Below are positions 22,403-33,379 of a DNA stretch of 64,000 nt, piece by piece. Below the pieces are notes generated by a model. The model ran no database searches, was not told the origin of the DNA, and saw only the letters and a program-made list of their open reading frames with translations. The stretch comes from Hordeum vulgare subsp. vulgare. Lineage: Eukaryota; Streptophyta; Magnoliopsida; Poales; Poaceae. A program made the translations under genes and the position numbers. The number at the start of each line of letters is the position of its first letter. Position 1 is the first letter of the stretch. The stretch is taken from the NCBI RefSeq assembly GCF_904849725.1, contig NC_058518.1, positions 395,671,581-395,735,580 on the forward strand, in the 5' to 3' direction.

Positions 22403-24433
22403 TTACCATGCTTTCCTAGCAATGAAGTCATTCTTATCGTATCTCTTAGGTTGTGGGTTATCAGGATTAACCGTAGGTTCAATCTCCACATCCTCATCAT
22501 TGCTAGGTTGAGCATTATTATGAACATCACTGTCCATATTGTCACCAGGTTCATGTTCATCACCAGATTGTGTTTCTGCATCAGACGCAAAAATATCATT
22601 AGGTTCTTCAGGTGTGACAGTATTTGGTGAATTGGCATGTAGGTTTCTATCATCCTTCTTCTTCTTCTTAGGATAACTGGGTGTATCAGCATTAATTCCT
22701 TGAGAATCTTGATCAATTCTCTTAGGATGACCTTCAGGATACAAAGGTTCCTGAGTCATTTTGCCTCCTCTAGTAATGATTCTGACAGAGTTGTCATTTA
22801 ATTCATTGAGAAAGTCATTCTGAGCTTTAAGTACTTGTTCTACCTGAGTAGTAATCATAGAGGCATGTTTACTCAGAAGCTTCAGATCATTGACATTTCT
22901 GTCTACACAAGCACTTACATGGCTAAGCATACGAATACTTTGTTCCAAATGTCTGCGAACATAATCATTGAAACTTTATTGTTTGGCAACAAAGTTGTCA
23001 AATTCATCAAAGCATAGGTCAGCAGGTTTGTCAAAAGGAATATCACTCTCATCAAACCTACGCAGAGAATTCACTTCTACTACTTGTATCGGGTTATCGA
23101 AACCATGGATCTCTTCGATAGGTGGTAGATTTTTGACATCCTCAGATCTAATGCCTTTCTCTTGCATAGATTTCTTGGCTTCCTGCATATCTTCGGGACT
23201 GAGGAATAGAGTACCACTTTTCTTTGGAGTTGGCTTAGGAGGTGGTTCGGGAATAGTCCAAGCATTATCGTTGATCAAGATGTTATTCAACAAAGTTTCA
23301 GCTTGTTCTACAGTTTGTTCCCTAAAAACACAACCGGCACAACTATCTAGGTGGTCTCTAGAGGCATCAGTAAGTCCGTTATAGAAGATATCAAGTATCT
23401 CGTTCTTCTTAAGAGGGTGATCAAGCAAAGCATTTTGTAGCTGGACGAGCCTCCCCCAAGATTGTGGGAGACTCTCTTCTCGGAGTTGAGCAAAGTTGTA
23501 TATTTCCTGCAAGGCAGCTTGCTTCCTATGGGCAGGGAAATATTTATCACAGAAGTAATAGACCATATCCTGGGGACTACTCACACATCCAGGAGCAAGA
23601 GAGGTGAACCAGGCTTTAGCGTCATCCTTTAGAGAGAAAGGAAACAACTTAAGGATATAGTAGTGGCGGATCTTCTCCTCACTAGTGAAAAGGGTGGCTA
23701 TATCATGTAGTTTGGTAAGATGGGCTACGACCGTCTCACACTCATAACCGTGGAAAGGATCAGATTCGACTAGAGAGATTATCTCAGGATCGACGGAGAA
23801 TTCATAATCCTTATCGGTGATAAAGATAGGTGAAATGGCAAACTTTGGGTAGTATTTCATCCTAGCTTTCAGAGATTTTTCCTTCCACTTGAGAAGTAAT
23901 TTCTCAGTGTCATAGGCATCCTTACACGCAAGAAGATCCTCAGCTATCTCTCCCTCCATAACGTAACCCTCGGGTATATCACGCAATTCATATCTAGGAG
24001 AGCTAGATCTAGCAGGAGCAAGAGCAAGTTCTATCTCAATAGTATCAGTAGTTTCAGAAGCATCACAAGCATTGGCAGTAACTCTAGCAATATGAGCATC
24101 AAGGAACACCCCTAGTGGAACATCAAGCAAAGTAGTATCTCTAGCAGTATCAAGCATAGCATCATCAGGCATAATAGCATCTCTAGCATCATCAGGCATA
24201 GCATCTCTAGCAGTATCAGGCATAGCATCTCTAGCGGTACCAGGCATAGCATCTCTACCAGTATCATAAGCATCATCAAGCACAGGCGACATATCAAGAT
24301 TTCTAGCAGGAGGTGATGTCGCAAACTTACTCATAACTGAAGGTGAATCAAGTGCAGATCTAGATGGCAGTTCCTTACCTCCCCTCGTAGTTGAGGGCAA
24401 GACTTTGGTCTTCGGATCTTTCATATTCTTCAT
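22403..24433 (-). pseudogene. Gypsy A gag, one in-frame stop
   Basis: On the minus strand a 485-codon frame from 24433 ends at a TAA (22976-22978), where the frame continues unbroken for 181 more codons from 22948. The product would be a capsid-type Gag. After a low-complexity N-terminal part (RDAMP(D/G)TA repeats, 24115-24270), the retrotransposon gag core carries LKLFPFSLKDDAKAWFTSL and FCDKYFPAHRK, then EEFYNFAQL-like and FYNGLTDASRDHLDS blocks typical of Athila Gag. The C-terminal part is highly acidic. I see no zinc knuckle. Gag assembles the cytoplasmic virus-like particle. The start is the first ATG 49 bp after the primer site. Confidence 0.85.
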
Positions 24434-24482
24434 AGTGATCAGCAGATATAAATCCCAAGTGACTCAAAGAATATAGCAATAC

Positions 24483-24500
24483 CCCCCAGCAACGGCGCCA
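24483..24500 (-). other. Primer binding site of gypsy A
   Basis: The minus strand reads TGGCGCCGTTGCTGGGGG, 9 bases from the 5' LTR edge. It is complementary to the 3' end of a plant Asp tRNA apart from a mismatch, as in Athila-lineage elements. Confidence 0.85.
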
Positions 24501-24509
24501 GAAAAATGT

Positions 24510-26116
24510 TGATTGGCAATCTCTGGCAATGGCTAGACGACTGCTATTCTCGATTACTCAACAATTAGAAATTGCCTTGCAATTACCCACGAGCGCATGG
24601 GATCGAGGCAGTTTTCGAGGGTAGAGTATTCAACCCAAATTTGTTGATTTGCCAAGGGAAGTGAGAGGATACTCTCAAGTATTAGCAGCTGAATGTGTTA
24701 GATTCAACCACACCTGAAAGATTAATATCTGCAAGCAAAGTATCAACAACAAAGTAGTATGATAACAACGGTGTCAGAAACGATCTGTTGACGGCAGACT
24801 ATTCCTAACGATTGTATCAATGGCGCCAGAAGTTGCCCGTTGACGGAAATTTTCTTTTCCCGTCAAAGACCAGCGAACCAAAATTGTAGCAGGTAGTAGC
24901 AGTGTAACGAGTAGCAGCAATAGCAAGGAACAACAGTAGTGACAGCAGTAGCAAGTAGCAACAGTAACAAGTAACAGCAAAGCAAGTAACAACAGCAATG
25001 GGACAAACTCGTAGGCAATGGGTCGGTGATTTGTTTGGATGATATTCCTCATGCAACAGTTATAACACGGAGAGATATGTGGCTAGCTCATGTTCGTCAA
25101 TGTGATGTAGGCATGCATTCCATGTGTCGTCATACATGCTTAGGGAAAAGAACTTGCATGACATCTATTGTCCATCCCTCCCGTGGCAGCGGGGTCCAAA
25201 AGGAAACTACGGGATATTAAGGTTCTCCTTTTAATAAAGAACCGTACCAACGCATTAGCACTTGGTGAACACATGAACTCCTCAAACTATGGTCATCACC
25301 GGGAGTGGTTCCGGTTATTGTCACTACGGGGTTGCCGGGTCATAACACATAGTAGGTAACTACAACTTGCAAGATCGGATCTAAAACACACATATATTGG
25401 TAACAACATAATAATTTCATATCTAAATCATGGCACTCGTGCCCTAGTGACAAGCATTAAGCATGGCAAAGTAGTAGCAACATCAATCCCAGAACATAGT
25501 GGATACTAGGGATCAATCCCCATCAAAACTAACTCGATTACATGATAGATCTCATCCTACTCATCACCGCCCGACGAGCCTACGAATAGATTACTCACGA
25601 ACGATGAAGAGCTTCATGGATTGGAGAGGGAAGAAGGTTGATGATGACGATGGCGACGATTTCCCCTCTCCGGAGCCCAAACGGACTCCAGATCTGCCCT
25701 CCGGATGAAGAACGGGATGTGGCGGCGCCTCCGTATCGCAAACGCGAGGAAATCTTCTCTTTTTATTTTTTCTGGGATGAAAGTGAATTTATAGAGCTGA
25801 GATTGGGGGCGGCAGAGCCACGTGGACCCCACAAGCTTGCTAGCCACCACCAGGGGGGTGGTGGCTACAGGGCTTGTGGCCCACTGGCCCATCCCCTCCG
25901 GTGGATCTTTGCGCACATATTTTTCATATTTTCTAGAAATAATCTCCGTAAATTTTCATGACATTCTGAGAACTTTCATTTCTGCAGCAAAAAAACACCA
26001 AGGCAATTCTGCTGAAAACAACGTCAGTCCAGGTTAGTTCCATTCAAATCATTCAAATTAGAGTCCAAAACAAGGGCAAAAGTGTTTGGAAAAGTAGATA
26101 CGATGGAGACGTATCA
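24510..26116 (-). repeat. 5' LTR of gypsy A
   Basis: This 1607-bp partner of 14787-16416 contains the promoter and R region for the minus-strand transcript. The stem CCCACAAGCTTGC…GGGCTTGTGGCCC lies at about 25829-25882. It is flanked on its outer side by AGTCA (26117-26121). Confidence 0.92.
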
Positions 26117-26121
26117 AGTCA

Positions 26122-26416
26122 TCTATCCTCACAACAACTAGATCTAGCTATTTATTTAGCCGTGCACAATCTTTCTTGGGATATAGGTGAGTAAAAAGTT
26201 GTGCATTTAAAAAAATGGGAATATGTGTGTTTGTGATATGAAGGGATTTGTGTGAGTGACATGCCCCATGAGTTGCTTATGTTTTGTCGAAATGTCGATT
26301 TATTTCCGTTTTGCCGAATTCCAAGCAAACTCAATATGTCCTATTTTTGGGCAAGGTCATGCCAAATTTCAATATGACTTTGATGCATGCATGCATTTTG
26401 TTTATAACCCTTTTGT
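26122..26416 (+). mobile_element. CACTA-1 body: leader between gypsy A and transposase
   Basis: This is AT-rich non-coding sequence that resumes CACTA-1 after the gypsy A insertion and leads into the transposase frame. Nothing else is recognisable in it. Confidence 0.6.
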
Positions 26417-26870
26417 TTGTTATACCATGGATTCATGAAGGTGAGTGGAAGGAAGGTGGAGCGATACTTGCAATCCGTGGTGATGGACATGTATGCAAAT
26501 AAACACACTCAGATTAGATGTTCGTGTACAAATTGCAAAGAAGGAGTAACTTTCGACCCTTTTGATGGTGGCAGTTTGAAGGCCCACTTGCTGATCAACG
26601 GTTTCATGGATGGCTATACTCGATGGATAAGTGAAGATGATAATGAGGACATCCACATGGCAGGGAATAACAACATGCGACTAGATGAAGAGATGACCGA
26701 TCGACACGAAGACGATGGCGCCGGACATGGCGGCGGAGAAGAGTCTGAACACGGCGGTGGGGAAGAGTCCGGACACAGTGGCGGGAAAGAGTCTGGACAT
26801 GGCGGTGGAGAAGATTCTGGGCACGACGAAGAAGCAGAGTCCGGACATGGCAGAGAAGAGGCGACGTACA
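26417..26870 (+). pseudogene. CACTA-1 transposase, N-terminal segment
   Basis: The frame carries the Transpos_assoc-type N-terminal domain of En/Spm transposases. This includes IRCSCTNCKEG (a CxC…C metal-binding pattern) and LKAHLLINGFMDGYTRWI, the family's 'HLL..GF...Y..W' signature. From about 26718 to 26850 an imperfect 24-bp repeat encodes GHGGGEES-like units of Gly, His and acidic residues. The frame is cut at 26870 by the LTR of gypsy B and resumes at 45042. The likely start is an ATG at 26417, 26429 or 26435. Exon boundaries cannot be set from sequence alone. Confidence 0.8.
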
Positions 26871-27398
26871 TGATGACGAGATGATGTATATACTTCTCAC
26901 TCCTTGTTGGTTACCCCAAGTGGAAGGTTGAGATGTAGTCAGCAGCAAGTTTTCCCTCACACAGAGACTGTAAGGTTTATCGAACCAGAAGGACTCCTAG
27001 GCTCAACAAGTAGGTGTCTCCTGTCCTGGCTAGCAAAAGACGTGGATCTGCACACACAACAAATAACTTTGTTCCCAATGAGTACACAGAGGTTGTCAAT
27101 CCCTCCGACCTTGTAGTTTGCAAAGGATCAAAACACAAGCATGAATACTGATAGTGGTTGCAACAGAAAAGTAAATGAAAATGGTAAATAGTGGAGGTGT
27201 AAACAATGGTGGTGATATGGACCAGAGTCACATGATGTTCACTAGTGATGTCTCTCTCCCAAAAGATGATAAACAACTATGCTTGGGTAAACAAATTACA
27301 GTTGGGAAATTGACAGAATTATGAACGCATCGCAATGCTAATTATGCTACTTGAAAGTTAGAGGCTCAATAGTAATGGGCAGTACGCCAAGACAAGTA
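26871..27398 (-). repeat. Gypsy B 3' LTR, left part
   Basis: It matches 43393-43920 of the sister LTR from TGATGA through GCCAAGACAAGTA. It ends in GTA (27396-27398), the 3-bp target duplicated on the far side of CACTA-2. Confidence 0.93.
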
Positions 27399-27419
27399 CA
27401 CTACTGAAATTCAGAAATT

Positions 27420-28105
27420 TGCCGTCTGCCATGGCAGACGGCAAAGGGGGCAACCACGGACGGCAAAGGCTTTGTCGTCGGTCAGCAGACGGCAAACTAG
27501 ACGGTAAAAAAATCCAGTGAAGAGGTTCTTTGCTGTCTGCTTTTGTAAAGCGGACGGCAAAGAATCTTTGCCATGAGGGGGCAGACGGCAAATTAACTGG
27601 GACGGCATATACTGCAATGTCCCCGTTAAGTGTTAACGGCAGGCGTCTGCTCTTTGCCGTCTGCCGTCCCCCCTTTGCCATGTGGGGGCAGACGGCAAAG
27701 AGGGGAAATAGAGGGGGCAGATTCCCCCCCCTTTGCCGTCTGCCACCCCCCTTTGCCATGTGGGGGCAGACGGCAAAGAGGGCAAACAGAGGGGGCAGAT
27801 TCCCCCCTTTGCCGTCTGCCCACCCCCCTTTGCCATGTGGGGGCAGATGGCAAAGAGGGCAAACAGAGGGGGCGAATTCCCCCCTTTGCCGTCTGCCCAC
27901 CCCCCTTTGCCATGTGGGGGCAGATGGCAAAGAGGGCAAACAGAGGGGGCGGATTCCCCCCTTTGCCGTCTGCCCACCCCCCCCCTTTGCCATGTGGGGG
28001 CAGACGGCAAAGAGGGCAAACAGAGGGGGCAAATTCCCCCCTTTACCGTCTGCCCACCCCCCTTTGCCATGTGGGGGCAGACGGCAAAGAGGGGAACCTG
28101 CCCCA
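27420..28105. repeat. CACTA-2 left subterminal repeats
   Basis: The motif TTTGCCGTCTGCC and its complement recur throughout. From about 27654 they form six tandem units of about 76-79 bp, each folding as TTTGCCGTCTGCC…GGCAGACGGCAAA around CCATGTGGGGG. Such subterminal arrays are the known binding sites for CACTA transposases (TnpA-type). Long open frames across this segment exist on both strands only because the unit lacks stops. Confidence 0.9.
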
Positions 28106-28459
28106 TTTTAAAAAAAATTTATTATATCCATCATTTTTAACAATAATCAGGATATATATATATATATATATTTGACATAAATAAATTCTTTCCGTACTCA
28201 TAACCATATTAAAATAACTCTCATCCATAGTGCATACATATTACGCAAGTTGCATCCGTACCAAACCATATATTACACCAGTTTCATCCACATGCATACA
28301 AATTTTCATATATATCCATATACTACAATAGTTTCAATACAAGCCATGGTACAAGAAATGATCTTCAAGCATTCCATCAATATAATCCAAGCTTCCCGTG
28401 AAGTGAAGGTAATCTGCAAAATGACAAATAAGAAAGTTAGAAGAATAATACTAGATTAA
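28106..28459. other. CACTA-2 AT-rich spacer
   Basis: It is AT-rich and contains a (TA)n run at about 28151-28171. No gene or domain is visible. In particular, no transposase C-terminus is found here, although it lies on the 3' side of the gene beyond the array. Confidence 0.6.
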
Positions 28460-31400
28460 GAAGTGTATATATAGGTTATTTCGGAGAGAAATTAGCTAAG
28501 TACAGACCATTTAGGAGCTAACTAAGCAAATTATGTCATTTAGGTGGAACCCTAGCTAACTATAGGTCGGTTCGGAGCTAACTTGGGTAAAATATGTCAT
28601 TCCGGAGCAAACTATGCTTATTAAGCCATTTTGGATCCAGCTAGGCTAGTTATAGGCCATTTAGTACCTAAGATAGGGGTAATAGGTCATCTTGCAGCTA
28701 CGTAAGCCTTATTATGTCATTTAGGAGAGAACTTAGCTAACTGTAGGTCATTTTTTATTAAATAGGTCATTTTGGAGCTAACTAAGCTAATCATGTCATT
28801 TCGTAGGATAATTAGCCAATTTAGCCTTTATTGGATGACTCTAAGCTACGTAGAAGAAGAGAAAGAGAAGAAGACGTAAAAGAAGGAGGAGGAGGAGGAG
28901 GAGGAAGAGAAGGAGAAGTAAGAGGAGAAGAAGAAGAAAAGAAGAAGAAGGAGAAGGAGGAAGAAGGAGGAAGAAGAAGGAGAAGGAGAAGGAGGAGCTC
29001 CTTCTCCTTCTTCTCCTCCTTCTCCTTCTTATCCTCCTCCCTCTCCTTCTTCTTCTTCTCCTCTTATTCTTCTTCCTTCCTTTCATTTTTCCTCTTTCTT
29101 CTCCTCTTGTCCCCTTCTTCGGGCTAAATTGGCTTAGAATGCCTTTTTGGAGCTAATTATGTCATTTCGAGGATAATTAGCTAAGTATAGGTCATGTTTT
29201 ATTAAATAGACCATTTAGGAGCTAACTAAGAAAATTAGATCATCTAGGTGGAACCCTAGCTAACTATACGTCGTTTCGGAGCTAACTTGGGTAAAATAGG
29301 TCATTCCGGAGCAAACTATGCTTATTAAACCATTTTGGATCTAGCTAGGCTAATTATAGGTCATTTAATACCTCAGTTAGGGGGAATAGGTCATCTTGCA
29401 GCTACGTAAGCCTTATTATGTCATTTAGGAGAGAACTTAGCTAATTGTAGGTCATTTTTTATTAAATATGTCATTTTGGACCTAACTAAACTAATTATGT
29501 CATTTCGTAGGATAATTAGCCAATTTAGCATTTCTTGGATGAGTCTAAGCTACGTAGAAGAAGAGAAAGAGAAGAAGAAGTAAAAGAAGGAGGAGGAGGA
29601 GGAGGAGGAGAAGGAGAAGGATGAGGAGAAGAAGAAGAAAAGAAGAAGGAGAAGGAGAAGGAGGAAGAAGAAGGAGAAGGAGGAGCTCCTTCTCCTTCTT
29701 CTCCTCCTTCTTCTCCTTCTTCTTATCCTCGTCCCTCTCCTTCTTCTTCTTCTCCTCTTCTTCTTCTTCCTTCCTTTCATTTTTCCTCTTTCTTCTCCTC
29801 TTGTCCCCTTCTTCGGGCTAAATTGGCTTAGAATGCCTTTTTGGAGCTAATTATGTCATTTCGAGGATGATTAGCTAAGTATAGGTCATGTTTTATTAAA
29901 TAGACCATTTAGGAGCTAACTAAGCAAATTATGTCATCTAGGTGGAACCCTAGCTAACTATACGTCATTTCAGAGCTAACTTGGGTAAAATAGGTCATTT
30001 CGGAGCAAACTATTCTTATTAAGCCATTTTGGATCTAGCTAGGCTAATTATAGGCCATTTAATACCTAAGCTAGGGGGAATAGGTCATCTTGCAGCTATG
30101 TAAGCCTTATTATGTCATTTACGAGAGAACTTAGCTAATTGTAGGTCATTTTTTATTAAATAGGTCATTTTGGAGCTAACTAAGCTAATTATGTCATTTC
30201 GTAGGATAATTAGCCAATTTAGCCTTTCTAGGATGAGTCTAAGCTACGTAGAAGAAGAGAAAGAGAAGAAGAAGTAAAAGAAGAAGGAGGAGGAGAAGGA
30301 GAAGGATGAGGAGAAGAAGAAGAAAAGAAGAAGGAGAAGGAGAAGGAGGAAGAAGGAAGAAGGAGGAAGAAGAAGGAGAAGGAGGAGCTCCTTCTCCTTC
30401 TTCTCCTCCTTCTTCTCCTTCTTCTTATCCTCCTCCCTCTCCTTCTTCTTCTTCTCCTCTTCTTCTTCTTCCTTCCTTTCATTTTCCTCTTTCTTCTCCT
30501 CTTGTCCCCTTCTTCGGGCTAAATTGGCTTAGAATGCCTTTTTGGAGCTAATTATGTCATTCCGAGGATAATTAGCTAAGTATAGGTCATGTTTTATTAA
30601 ATAGACCATTTAGGAGCTAACTAAGCTAATTGTGTCATCTAGGTGGAACCCTAGCTAACTATACGTCGTTTCGGAGCTAACTTGGGTAAAATAGGTCATT
30701 CCGGAGCAAACTATGCTTATTAAGCCAATTTTGATCTAGCTAGGCTAATTTTAGGCCATTTAATACCTAAGTTAGGGGGAATAGGTCATCTTGCAGCTAC
30801 GTAAGCCTTATTATGTAATTTAGGAGAGAACTTAGTTAATTGTAGGTCATTTTTATTAAATAGGTCATTTTGGAGGTAACTAAGCTAATTATGTCATTTC
30901 GTAAGATAATTAGCCAATTTAGCCTTTCTTGGATGAGTCTAAGCTACGTAGAAGAAAAGAAAGAGAAGAAGAACTAAAAGAAGGAGGAGGGGGAGGAGGG
31001 GAAGGAGAAGGATGAGGAGAAGAAGAAGAAAAGAAGAAGGGGAAGGAGAAGGAGGAAGAAGGAGGAAGAAGAAGGAGAAGGAGGAGCTCCTTCTCCTTCT
31101 TCTCCTCCTTCTTCTCCTTCTTATTATCCTCCTCCCTCTCCTTCTTCTTCTCCTCCTCTTCTTCTTCTTCCTTCCTTTCATTTTTCCTCTTTCTTCTCCT
31201 CTTGTCCCCTTCTTCGGGCTAAATTGGCTTAGAATGCCTTTTTGGAGCTAATTATGTCATTTCGAGGATAATTAGCTAAGTATAGGTCATGTTTCATTAA
31301 ATAGACCATTTAAGAGCTAACTAAGCTAATTATGTCATCTAGGTGGAACCCTAGCTAACTATACGTCGTTTCGGAGCTAACTTGGGTAAAATAGGTCATT

Positions 31401-33379
31401 CCGGAGCAAACTATGCTTATTAAGCCATTTTGGATCTACCTAGGCTAATTATAGGCCATTTAATACCTAAGTTAGGGGGAATAGGTCATCTTGGAGCTAC
31501 GTAAGCCTTATTATGTAATTTAGGAGAGAACTTAGCTAATTGTAGGTCATTTTTTATTAAATAGGTCATTTTGGAGCTAACTAAGCTAATTATGTCATTT
31601 CTTGGATGAGTCTATTTAATTAGCTCCTTCTTCTCCTTCTTCTTATCCTCCTCCCTCTCCTTCTTCTTCTCCTATTCTTCTTCTGCCTTGCTTTCATTTT
31701 TCCTCTTTCTTCTCCTCTCGTCCCCTTCTTCGGGCTAAATTGGCTTAGAATGCCTTTTTGGAGCTAATTATGTCCTTTCGAGGATAATTAGCTAAGTATA
31801 GGTCATGTTTTATTAAATAGACCAATTAGGAGCTAACTAAGCTAATTATGTCATCTAGGTGGAACCCTAGCTAACTATACGTTGTTTCGGAGCTAACTTG
31901 GGTAAAATAGGTCATGCCGGAGCAAACTATATGCTTATTAAGCCATTTTGGATATAGCTAGGCTAATTATAGGCCATTTAATACCGAAGTTAGGGGGAAT
32001 AGGTCATCTTGCAGCTACGTAAGCCTTATTATGTCATTTAGGAGAGAACTTAGCTAACTGTAGGTCATTTTTTATTAAATACGTCATTTTGGAGCTAACT
32101 AAGCTAATTATGTCATTTCGTAGGATAATTAGCCAATTTAGCCTTTCTTGGATGAGTCTAAGCTACGTAGACTAAGAGAAAGAGAAGAAGAAGTAAAAGA
32201 AGGAGTAGGAGGAGGAGGAGGAGGAGGAGAAGAAGAAGAAAAGAAGAAGGAGAAGGAGAAGGAGGAAGAATAAGGACAAGGAGGAGCTCCTTCTCCTTCT
32301 TCTCCTCCTTCTTCTCCTTCTCCTTATCCTTCTCCTTCTTCTTCTTCTTCCTTCCTTTCATTTTTTCTCTTTCTTCTCCTGTTGTCCCCTTCTTCGGGCT
32401 AAATTGGCTAAGAATGCCTTTTTGGAGCTAATTATGTAATTTCAAGGATAATTAGCTAAGTATAGGTCATGTTTTATTAAATAGACCATTTAGGAGCTAA
32501 CTAAGCAAATTATGTCATCTAGGTGGAAACCTAGCTAACTATACGTCGTTTTGGAGCTAACTTGGGTAAAATAGGTCATTCCGGAGCAAACTATGCTTAT
32601 TAAGCCATTTTGGATCTAGCTAGGCTAATTATAGGCCATTTAATACCTAAGTTAGGGGGAATAGGTCATCTTGCAGCTACGTAAGCCTTATTATGTCATT
32701 TAGGAGAGAACTTAGCTAATTGTAGGTCATTTTTTATTAAATAGGTCATTTTGGAGCTACCTAAGCTAATTATGTCATTTCGTAGGATAATTAGCCAATT
32801 TAGCCTTTCTTGGATGAGTCTAAGCTGCGTAGAAGAAGAGAAAGAGAAGAAGAAGTAAAAGAAGGAGGAAGAGGAGGAGGAGAAGGAGAAGGATGAGGAG
32901 AAGAAGAAGAAAAGAAGAAGGAGAAGGAGAAGGAGGAAGAAGGAGGAAGAAGAAGGAGAAGGAGGAGCTCCTTCTCCTTCTTCTCCTCCGTCTTCTCCTT
33001 CTTCTTATCCTCCTCCCTCTCCTTCTTCTTCTTCTCCTCTTCTTCTTCCTTCCTTCCTTTCATTTTTCCTCTTTCTTCTCCTCTTGTCCCCTTCTTTGGG
33101 CTAAATTGGCTTAGAATGCCTTTTTGAAGCTAATTATGTCATTTCGAGGATAATTAGCTAAGTATAGGTCATGTTTTATTAAATAGACCAATTAGGAGCT
33201 AACTAAGCTAATTATGTCATCTAGGTGGAACCCTAGCTAACTATACGTCGTTTCGGAGCTAACTTGGGTAAAATAGGTCATTCCGGAGCAAACTATGCTT
33301 ATTAAGCCATTTTGGATCTAGCTACGCTAATTATAGGCCATTTAATACCTAAGTTAGGGGGAATAGGTCATCTTGCAGT
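28460..33379. repeat. Higher-order tandem array with GAGCTC-centred palindromes
   Basis: Seven units are anchored by the GGATGA(G/C)TCTAAGCTACG or truncated equivalent motif at 28833, 29537, 30231, 30931, 31604, 32150 and 32812 (spacings 704, 694, 700, 673, 546, 662). Each unit is itself made of about 40-bp modules of the form TAGGTCATTTTGGAGCTAAC followed by TAAGCTAATTA. Six units carry a purine-rich arm of GGAGAAGGAAGAA type followed by its pyrimidine complement, centred on GAGCTC at 28995, 29683, 30385, 31084, 32284 and 32965. The unit at 31604 has lost its purine arm. Frames in the arms encode Arg/Lys/Glu or Ser/Phe/Leu runs and are not genes. Confidence 0.93.

Larger units (their letters stand above)
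14787..26116 (-). mobile_element. Gypsy A: complete Athila-lineage LTR retrotransposon
   Basis: The 11.3-kb element is flanked by a perfect 5-bp duplication, AGTCA at 14782-14786 and 26117-26121. LTRs lie at 14787-16416 (3') and 24510-26116 (5'). The primer site next to the 5' LTR is the complement of 24483-24500 and reads TGGCGCCGTTGCTGGGGG, Asp-tRNA type. The polypurine tract, AAGCTTGGGGGAGT, is the complement of 16417-16430. Order on the minus strand is gag, protease, then an Athila ORF1-like gene. I can see no RT, RNase H or integrase, so the family looks non-autonomous. It sits inside CACTA-1 and later received a MITE and a solo LTR. Confidence 0.92.

Noticed and set aside
27530..28175. 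Long open frames of up to 224 codons on both strands across the GCCGTCTGCC repeats
   Set aside because: They are translations of a 77-bp tandem repeat without stops. Both strands and several frames are open at once, and the position is the subterminal repeat of CACTA-2.
28831..33114. Multiple Arg/Lys/Glu-rich and Ser/Phe/Leu-rich open frames
   Set aside because: They come from GA-rich and CT-rich palindrome arms, repeated once per array unit, with no start context or domain.
27654..33379. CRISPR-like direct repeats
   Set aside because: The repeats are contiguous or long tandem units without unique spacers, in a plant transposon context.
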